Positions 58,123 through 64,000 of a stretch of 64,000 bases of DNA are shown in pieces. This stretch comes from Microbacterium oxydans (GTDB lineage Bacteria > Actinomycetota > Actinomycetes > Actinomycetales > Microbacteriaceae). A program made the position numbers and the translations under genes. The stretch spans positions 1-64,000 of the forward strand of contig NZ_FMIR01000010.1 of assembly GCF_900095745.1 (NCBI RefSeq), written 5' to 3'. Numbering within the stretch: position 1 is the first letter of the stretch; the number at the start of each line of letters is the position of its first letter. Under the pieces are notes generated by a model. That model did not search any database. It was not told the origin of the DNA and worked only from the letters and a program-made list of their open reading frames with translations.

Positions 58123-61100
58123 ATGCCAACCACGGCCGACGGTGCAGGTGCTCCGGATGCGTTCTCATACTCGCAGGAGCGGTCAGAGAATCGTTGGCGC
58201 CTTCGACAGTATCTGGTGAACCACAACGAAATCCTTGCCTCTGCGCTTCCGATGGTCCCCGAGGATGTCATCGCAACTTGGCCGACAACCGTCCCCCTCA
58301 CTGTTCAGCACGACGGCACTCCCGGCTTACGCCGCCCGCAGTACGGGGCCGTCCACTCACTACTCGGCTACTGGACCACTGACCCGCGATTGCCAGCGAC
58401 GGTCGTCATGCCGACCGGCACAGGCAAGACGGACACCATGGTGGCGACACTCGTCGCTCAGAGGATTCCGCGGCTCCTGGTTCTAGTTCCGTCGGATGCG
58501 TTGCGCGACCAGCTCGCCGTGAAGTTCGAAGTTCTCGGCGTTCTGCCGGGACTGGGTTTCATTGACGACGCTGTGGCGCGGCCCGTCGTGGGCAGACTCT
58601 TCGGCCGCCTCGAAAGCAGCGAGGATGCACACGAATTGGCCACCGCATGCAATGTGGTCGTCGCGACGCCCAACGCACTCAACAACACCTCACCGGAAGC
58701 TCGGACCGCCTTCCTCTCAGAGTTCTCACACCTGTTCATTGATGAAGCTCATCACGTAGCCGCGCCCACATGGCAACGAATCCGAGACGAGTTCAGCCCG
58801 CGGCCGGTCGTCCAATTCACCGCCACGCCTCACCGCCAGGACGGACAACACCTTGGGGGCTCCCTCGTTTACGTATTTCCTCTCCGCGAGGCCCAGAGGG
58901 AGGGATACTTTTCGACGATCAGGTACAAGTCGGTGCTCAGTCTGCTGAACCCCGACCTTGAGATCGCCAAGACGGCTATCTCGTTTTTGAGAAGTGACAT
59001 CCAGGACAACTTCGACCACATTCTCATGGCTCGAACACGTAGCGTCAGCCGCGCAGAGGAGGTGCTTGCGCTATATCAGGACTTAGCGCCCGACCTGCAG
59101 CCGGTCCTAATCCATAGCGCAATCCCGAAGAAGACACAGTCGGCCCTGCTGGCCGCAGTCAAGTCTCGAGGTTCCCGAATACTTGTCTGCGTCGACATGT
59201 TCGGCGAGGGATTCGATCTTCCGCAGTTGAAGATCGCGGCGCTCCACGATCCTCATCGAAGTCTAGGAATAACGCTCCAGTTCGTGGGGCGCTTCGCACG
59301 AGGCGGGGTGAGTGGACTCGGCACGGCAAGTGTTGTCGCTGCGCGGAGCGAAGTACGTCACGACGAAGCTCTGCGGCGCTTGTACGCAGAGGACGCCGAT
59401 TGGAATCAGATCATCGAGGACCTGAGCGCCGACGCTGTGGACGAGCAGCAGGCGATCGACGAGTTTACAAAGGCCTTCAATACGCTGCCGGACGAGATCT
59501 CGATTCATTCCCTGAACCCCGCGCTGAGCACGGTCGTGTACCGTCCGGCGAACGTTGCTTGGCATCCTGACCGGATCGTCGATGCCATCGGTCGGACCAA
59601 TCTCGTCACCTACCCGGTGCCGGTGAATACTCGCGACGGCGTTGCTTGGTTCGTCACGCGAAGCTCAACCGCACCAAGGTGGGGAGACGTCAGCGAAGGA
59701 GATGCGATCAGCTATGACCTGTACGTCATCTATTGGGATGCGGCGCGGGGGTTGCTCTACATAAACAGTTCGAACAACGACTCGGTATACGAAGAGCTCG
59801 CCGACGCCGTTATGGGCGAAGAAAACATGAAGCCGGTGCGCGGGGAGGCGATCTACCGGGTGTTTGACGGGGTCCAGCGGTTGACTCCCAACAACGTTGG
59901 TCTCCTAGACGCTCGCAACCGCAACAGGAGGTACACCAGCTACAACGGAACCGATGTAACCGATGCGCTTCCGGTTTCGCAGACACAAACGAAGACCCAA
60001 ACGCACATCGCCGGGACAGGGTTCCTCAACGGTGCTCGGTACTCGATCGCAGGGTCCTTGAAAGGTCGAATCTGGAGTCACCGCACCGCCGACGGCCTCA
60101 AGCCTTGGATCGACTGGTGCGATGTCGTCGGGCCGAAGGTTGCTGACGCCTCCATCAGCGTCGACGACATCATGGCTGGCTTCATCCGGCCCGTCGACAT
60201 CGACGCGTGGCCTGGCTTGCGGGCGCTTGGAGTCGAGATCACCGCGGAACTGGCTCAACTCCTTATTGATGCAGAGTTCGTGGCGAACGGGAAGTCTGCG
60301 CCATTTCACGACATCGAGCTGCGTGTGGCCGATCAGCCCACCACCTCGGTCCTCCCGATCGAGGTGATCTCGCCCGATTGGACGGTGGCCTACCAGCTCG
60401 TGCTCGAGAAGTCCGGACTTGCTATCAAACCCACCTCGACCACGGATGCCGTCATGGTCAAGCGCACGCGATCCGAGACTTCGCTGTCGCAGCTGCTGAC
60501 ACGATACGGCGTGCGAGTTCTCCTCGAGGCCGATTCCATCGTCGAGCCACCTGGAATACTCCTCCGCCCCAATCGAGAGCTCGAGCCGTTCGACCCGGAC
60601 AGGTTGCAAGCGATCGCATGGGAGGACGTGAATATTCGTAGTGAGTCGTGGGGCCTTGCTCGCGACCCGCACACTGTGCAGGGGTTCATGATCGCACGCG
60701 TGCTGCGAGAAGAGTGGGACATCGTGATCGATGACGATGGTAGCGGGGAGGTCGCAGACATCGTTTGCCTTCGGGTTATCGACGGCGCACTGCTCATTCG
60801 ATTGATCCACTGCAAGTACTCGCATGGAGATCAACCAGGATCTCGTCTAGCGGATCTGTACGAAGTTGCCGGTCAGGCCCAGCGGTCTGCAGCATGGAGG
60901 CGTAACACGGACTCGATGTTCACGAGACTGATTCGCCGCGAACGGACTCGGGCGAAAAAGGATCGAACCGGTTTTGTACTAGGCAACATCGAGCAGTTGC
61001 ACACGATGTTTGAGCAGTCACCGAATCTAGCCCCGCGTATGCAGATCACGATCGCTCAGCCTGGTCTAAGCGCTGCATTGGTCTCCGCTGGGCAACTCGA

Positions 61101-61173
61101 GCTTCTTGCGAGCGTCGACACCTATTTGTCAGACACCGCTTTGTCACAGATCGAGGTGATCTGCAGTGTCTAG
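58123..61173 (+). CDS. DEAH-box helicase with C-terminal nuclease-like segment
   Basis: A 1016-residue SF2 helicase. Motif I PTGTGKT at 97-103, DEAH at 207-210, motif III TAT (233-235), and motif VI QFVGRFAR near 386. The middle part is unassigned. Near residues 873-900 the pattern GEVADIVCLRV... LIHCKYS places an Asp about 20 residues before Lys898, resembling the D-(x)n-xxK core of PD-(D/E)xK nucleases; I infer this by eye only. The wording HCKYS followed by ADLYEVAGQAQRSAAW recalls helicases found in bacterial defence islands. It is the main cargo of the element and likely acts on foreign DNA. Confidence 0.85.
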   Translation: MPTTADGAGAPDAFSYSQERSENRWRLRQYLVNHNEILASALPMVPEDVIATWPTTVPLTVQHDGTPGLRRPQYGAVHSLLGYWTTDPRLPATVVMPTGTGKTDTMVATLVAQRIPRLLVLVPSDALRDQLAVKFEVLGVLPGLGFIDDAVARPVVGRLFGRLESSEDAHELATACNVVVATPNALNNTSPEARTAFLSEFSHLFIDEAHHVAAPTWQRIRDEFSPRPVVQFTATPHRQDGQHLGGSLVYVFPLREAQREGYFSTIRYKSVLSLLNPDLEIAKTAISFLRSDIQDNFDHILMARTRSVSRAEEVLALYQDLAPDLQPVLIHSAIPKKTQSALLAAVKSRGSRILVCVDMFGEGFDLPQLKIAALHDPHRSLGITLQFVGRFARGGVSGLGTASVVAARSEVRHDEALRRLYAEDADWNQIIEDLSADAVDEQQAIDEFTKAFNTLPDEISIHSLNPALSTVVYRPANVAWHPDRIVDAIGRTNLVTYPVPVNTRDGVAWFVTRSSTAPRWGDVSEGDAISYDLYVIYWDAARGLLYINSSNNDSVYEELADAVMGEENMKPVRGEAIYRVFDGVQRLTPNNVGLLDARNRNRRYTSYNGTDVTDALPVSQTQTKTQTHIAGTGFLNGARYSIAGSLKGRIWSHRTADGLKPWIDWCDVVGPKVADASISVDDIMAGFIRPVDIDAWPGLRALGVEITAELAQLLIDAEFVANGKSAPFHDIELRVADQPTTSVLPIEVISPDWTVAYQLVLEKSGLAIKPTSTTDAVMVKRTRSETSLSQLLTRYGVRVLLEADSIVEPPGILLRPNRELEPFDPDRLQAIAWEDVNIRSESWGLARDPHTVQGFMIARVLREEWDIVIDDDGSGEVADIVCLRVIDGALLIRLIHCKYSHGDQPGSRLADLYEVAGQAQRSAAWRRNTDSMFTRLIRRERTRAKKDRTGFVLGNIEQLHTMFEQSPNLAPRMQITIAQPGLSAALVSAGQLELLASVDTYLSDTALSQIEVICSV

Positions 61174-61335
61174 CCTTGAGCGAGCAACGAAGTTTCCTAC
61201 TCTCTGCACGGCGCATCGTTCCCTGGCGCGTCTTCTTATCGAAGATGAGTGGTAGTTCACGCTGAGGCGAACGCGACCGGATCATCATCGAAGAGATACA
61301 CGTGCAGCTAACGGCGATCGATCCGACCAGACCGA

Positions 61336-61722
61336 CTAGACGGCTGACCGACGCACCTCAGCAGGTTCGCCGATCTCGACGTATACGCTGTCCGCGGTCG
61401 CTCTAACTCCTGATGACGTAATCTTCTTCCGCGTGCTGCCGGAGGCTACGAGCAGACTGCTCACAAACGACGTCGCAGCCGAGTCGATGATGCGCGCGGT
61501 GCAGAAGCGGTCTTGCACTAGGTTCACCCTTAGCTGGAGCTTGGGGTACGAGACCACACCAAGCTCTTCACCCGAATCGGGGTCCTCCACGACCACCTCT
61601 CGGAACAGCACTGCAACATCGCCGATCTCGACACCCGACTCCCTACCCACGTTCAAAGCGACTTCGTAATCGCTGATGACCGTGGCTACCTTCGCAACAA
61701 CGACAACATTATCTTCAGCCAT
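61336..61722 (-). CDS. Small beta-rich protein with FlgT-like C-terminal-type domain
   Basis: A 128-residue protein from ATG 61722, with AGGAGG 7 nt upstream. The sequence AKVATVISDYEVALNVGRES, GVEIGDVAVLFREVVVEDPD, SGEELGVVSYPKLQLRVNLV resembles the beta-barrel fold of FlgT C-terminal domains (a G-x-GD-x(n)-DP-x-GE-LG pattern). It overlaps the end of the preceding membrane protein gene by 8 nt. It has no signal peptide or helix. The role is unknown; its start inside the neighbour indicates a coupled partner. It converges with the helicase. Confidence 0.65.
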   Translation of the reverse strand: MAEDNVVVVAKVATVISDYEVALNVGRESGVEIGDVAVLFREVVVEDPDSGEELGVVSYPKLQLRVNLVQDRFCTARIIDSAATSFVSSLLVASGSTRKKITSSGVRATADSVYVEIGEPAEVRRSAV

Positions 61723-62407
61723 GTGAATCCTCCTCAGGCACTTCAAGCAAGTTGGATGGCGCGACGGACTTGCGGGAGATCTGCAGATGCTTGATTTCGG
61801 TGCCTGTCGGAACTGAGTTGTCAACCATTGCCCGTTGCTCGAGTTGCTCCCAGTAAGCGGGCACTGATCTACGCACACACAACAGCACTACGCGATTCTC
61901 CTCGGCAACAGTCCTGATCACTTCGACAACCCCACGGACCTCCGCCGTAGCCGCGGCAACAATCGAGTATCGAGCGCCAATCCTCGGTTCCGGCGTGCCC
62001 GTAGTCGCCAAAAAGCTGACGCCGCGCTCGGTCGTCACAACCTGAGTCAAGACCGGAATCGGCGAGATTATCCCGAGCGTCGCCCCCAAAGCTTCGTCAA
62101 TGCCAGCTTCGTAGCCTAAGCCCCACACTCGTTCGGCAACGGAGTCAAGTCTCGCGGCCTGTGACCGAGCGTCGTCCAAGTCGCCTTGCAGTCTCCCGAC
62201 TTTTTGAAGCAACTTGTCATAATTTCGAATCTTTGGAACGACTTTGATGAACCAAGGGACGATAGTCCAGAAGACTGCGCCTAGCGCGCAGAGCGCAACT
62301 ATCAGCCAGAATACGATTTCCAGTTTGAGAGCCGCCGCGCCAAAGTACAGCCCAGCCACCGCAGCTGCCGATGCGAAGAGAATCCAGAACTTCTTGAGCG
62401 TGGACAC
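61715..62407 (-). CDS. Membrane protein with coiled coil and beta-rich cytoplasmic domain
   Basis: A 230-residue protein from GTG 62407 (MSTLKKFWILFASAAAVAG). Two N-terminal membrane helices are followed by a coiled-coil region (LLQKVGRLQGDLDDARSQAARLDSVAERV) and a soluble part with repeated strands that contains GVSFLATTGTPEPRIGARYSIV, similar in style to the small protein encoded next. No known family is recognised. Overlap with the 61336 gene suggests a two-protein complex. With a helicase-nuclease nearby it could be a membrane effector of a defence system; this is inference. Confidence 0.65.
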   Translation of the reverse strand: MSTLKKFWILFASAAAVAGLYFGAAALKLEIVFWLIVALCALGAVFWTIVPWFIKVVPKIRNYDKLLQKVGRLQGDLDDARSQAARLDSVAERVWGLGYEAGIDEALGATLGIISPIPVLTQVVTTERGVSFLATTGTPEPRIGARYSIVAAATAEVRGVVEVIRTVAEENRVVLLCVRRSVPAYWEQLEQRAMVDNSVPTGTEIKHLQISRKSVAPSNLLEVPEEDSHG

Positions 62408-62412
62408 GTGCC

Positions 62413-62724
62413 TCAGATCCTCGGCCAGTCGGTCGCCATTGAAACGGCTCTCTGCCGACGGCGCGTTTGGTCTGGAGAGCCCGCCAACTCACTGCTTTCC
62501 TCCCGGGCACTCTTAAGGGCGTCCAAAATAAGAAGCTGCCGACACGATCCGCACTCGCCGGAGCGGCCTGCAGAGGAGGGCGCGTGCTTGACGACACCGT
62601 GCACGACGGCCCTCGTCGCGTGCAAGCCGGCCCCAACGAGGTCGCAGCGTCCTTCGCTCGAATGCTCGCTCATCGGCGGAATAGCCGTGGCCGCTGCCGT
62701 CTGAAGGATTACAGACAGACTCAT
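62413..62724 (-). CDS. Possible small protein with CxxC motif
   Basis: A 103-residue frame from ATG 62724 (MSLSVILQTAAATAIPP), ending 5 nt before the start of the membrane protein gene. It contains SGECGSCRQLLILDALKSA with a CxxC pair. The frame can be extended to 62832. There is no clear ribosome site. The tight junction with the next gene supports it, while composition and competing frames argue against it. Confidence 0.35.
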   Translation of the reverse strand: MSLSVILQTAAATAIPPMSEHSSEGRCDLVGAGLHATRAVVHGVVKHAPSSAGRSGECGSCRQLLILDALKSAREESSELAGSPDQTRRRQRAVSMATDWPRI

Positions 62725-62921
62725 GGGTTCTGAGGCGGTGGTCGTCCACTGGCGCACCGTTGTTCCAGGCCGCAGGCGATCCGTCCCGTGAAGAACGGCC
62801 TTCCGATGGGAGCTCGCGGCGACGGGACTCATGACTAGAGAGTAGCCGACGTGAAATCACGACTCTGGCCCCGGTTTCTACGCCTGCGCGACAGCCCGGC
62901 ATCGACAGCGCCGCCCATGAT
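62725..62921. other. Region without a supported gene, upstream of the leftward cargo genes
   Basis: This stretch lies between the integrase end and the possible small gene. No frame here has a convincing start site or domain. It should contain the promoter for the leftward genes. I see no strong palindrome or tRNA in it. Confidence 0.4.
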
Positions 62922-64000
62922 TCAAGTCAGAGCACCTATACGCGCCACGTTCAGCGCTACGGCGACATCATCGAGGTCGTCGTCGAAGAGGTCAGCGTAT
63001 GTGTCGAGAGTCATCGCGGCGCTCGCGTGCCCGAGCATCCGCTGGACGGCCTTGACGTTTGCGCCGGCGCTGATCGCGAGCGAAGCGGCAGTGTGTCGAA
63101 GATCGTGTGGCGTCACACGCGGCATGACCGCACGAATCCCCTCGCCGCGCGCCCTGGAATCAGCAGCGTCAGCCGCGTCCTTGAGTCGGGCGCGCTTGCA
63201 TGCGCCTGCGAACCACCCGGACTCCGAGTTGCCCGGCCGAAGGTAGCCCCCGCTCGCCGCCGGAAAGATCAGCTCGTCCGGACGCTTGTGCGTGATCGCT
63301 CGAGCCATCGCTGCGTCCAGGAAGGCTGGATAGACAACGGTACGACGTTCGTGCGTCTTCGGCGTCCCGACGATCACATGTCCGTTCACGATCACGGCGT
63401 TCGACGAGATGTTCAGCCGGCGTCGCGCCACATCGACATCTGCGACCGTGAGTCCCGTCGCTTCACCCCAACGAAGCCCTGTATAGGCGAGGAAGCGAAC
63501 GACGTCGGGATAGAGCGACGCCGTTGCGAGCCGTTCGACCTGCTGATGCGTGAGGTATGCCCTCTTCTTCCGGACCTTGCGCGGGGTCTTCACCTCCCGC
63601 GCAGGATTTGACTGAAGCCGACGGTCACGAACCGCCCCATCAAGGATCGATGCGAGGACCCCATGGCAGCGTTTGACAGTCGTCGCTGAACGGTCGACGC
63701 TCAACTCTGCGATCCAAGCAGAGACCTCCGTGTGCCGGATGGCGCCAACACGGCGTCCGCCCCACGCAGGCTCGACGTGCACGCGCCATGCGCTCTCGTC
63801 ACTGTGGAAAGTGGACGGCTTCACCGCGACGGCATGCGCGGTCAGCCAGGCAGCACCGAGTTCACCGACCGTGACTCGAGACTCCCCCGGGGCGATATAC
63901 GCGCCTTGCAGCTTTGCGGACTCCACCGAGGTGATGTACGCCTCAGCGTCCCGCTTACGCGTGAATCCGCCTTTGCGAGCGGTCTTTCCGTCTGGTTTGC
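62922..64000 (-). CDS. Tyrosine recombinase/integrase, 5' end beyond the window
   Basis: The reading frame is open to the right edge. Upstream of the GTG at 63926 it continues as KPDGKTARKGGFTRKRDAEA, YITSVESAKL, the usual phage-integrase N-terminal arm-binding region, so the true start is outside. Catalytic residues: Arg in TGLRWGE, Lys in TPKTHERR, HxxR in HDLRHTAAS, His in LGHASAAMT and the nucleophile Tyr in TLDTYADLF. Known: such enzymes integrate elements into tRNA 3' ends. It matches the tRNA-Ser fragment at 57790. It lies on the minus strand and ends near 62922. Confidence 0.9.
   Translation of the reverse strand, partial: KPDGKTARKGGFTRKRDAEAYITSVESAKLQGAYIAPGESRVTVGELGAAWLTAHAVAVKPSTFHSDESAWRVHVEPAWGGRRVGAIRHTEVSAWIAELSVDRSATTVKRCHGVLASILDGAVRDRRLQSNPAREVKTPRKVRKKRAYLTHQQVERLATASLYPDVVRFLAYTGLRWGEATGLTVADVDVARRRLNISSNAVIVNGHVIVGTPKTHERRTVVYPAFLDAAMARAITHKRPDELIFPAASGGYLRPGNSESGWFAGACKRARLKDAADAADSRARGEGIRAVMPRVTPHDLRHTAASLAISAGANVKAVQRMLGHASAAMTLDTYADLFDDDLDDVAVALNVARIGALT

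Larger units (their letters stand above)
57790..64000. mobile_element. Integrative element (left part to window edge)
   Basis: Runs from the tRNA-Ser fragment to past the right edge. Its genes use more A/T-ending codons than the neighbours, and it ends with a tyrosine integrase. It carries a large helicase gene and two or three leftward genes. No conjugation, replication or structural phage genes are seen in this part, so it may be a small genomic island or satellite. Bases 57817-58090 hold no gene I can support. Confidence 0.7.

Noticed and set aside
62513..62902. Possible 129-residue protein upstream of the leftward cargo genes
   Set aside because: Arg/Ser-rich composition without a start site; another frame in the same place is slightly better but also weak.
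1..64000. CRISPR array or insertion-sequence transposase
   Set aside because: No regularly spaced repeats with unique spacers and no transposase-like protein were seen. The 65-bp and 15-bp repeats are isolated pairs.

Overview
The window is high-GC DNA with dense GTG/ATG starts, TANNNT-type -10 boxes, ATGA stop/start overlaps and Microbacteriaceae-type proteins (for example a DUF7882-like protein). It is most likely a Microbacterium chromosome or a close relative. All assignments come from reading the sequence; no database search was run.

Layout. 1-6.6 kb: small hypothetical proteins, a membrane Ser/Thr kinase, an acyl-CoA ligase and a decayed toxin-antitoxin pair. 6.6-8.1 kb: an ArsR / DHFR-like / SRPBCC operon whose perfect palindromic operator overlaps the arsR start codon. 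8.1-25.3 kb: the most striking chromosomal block. A ten-gene leftward operon, almost entirely joined by ATGA/GTGA overlaps, encodes a peptide-type ABC importer, a class V PLP enzyme, a RidA protein, two M61-like peptidases, an S10-like serine carboxypeptidase and an amidohydrolase. Opposite it lie a YheO/DauR-type regulator and two more S10-like enzymes. None of the hydrolases has a signal peptide, so this looks like import of a peptide-like compound followed by breakdown inside the cell.

25.3-33.9 kb: cupin, an AAA ATPase with two palindromic operators, a lipoprotein flanked by 65-bp direct repeats, an anthrone-oxygenase-like protein, a CGNR regulator, a phosphotriesterase-like pair, a TetR-controlled SMR efflux pair, and a MerR / GPP34 / small multidrug export unit with two matching 19-bp-spacer promoters. 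33.9-39 kb: phosphonate-type importer (phnDCEE) with an HAD phosphatase and an RpiR regulator. 40.4-43.5 kb: the oxygen-dependent core methionine synthase mesD with its partner mesX and a divergent LysR regulator. 44.4-47.3 kb: an uncharacterised cluster of two ankyrin proteins, a DUF4304 protein and an HExxH protein. 47.4-54 kb: a lipoprotein, two ABC efflux systems and a two-component system. Three of these promoters share one motif at the same distance from the -10 box. 54-57.7 kb: PIN/excisionase toxin-antitoxin, DHFR-like/TetR, cupin, rhodanese and Lrp genes.

57.79 kb to the right edge: an integrative element. Its left end is a 27-nt 3' fragment of a tRNA-Ser gene next to that gene's terminator. 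At the right edge is a tyrosine integrase that runs off the window. The cargo is a 1016-residue DEAH helicase with a C-terminal nuclease-like segment, plus an opposing set coding for a membrane coiled-coil protein and a small beta-rich protein. This cargo is the best candidate for an undescribed, probably anti-phage, system.
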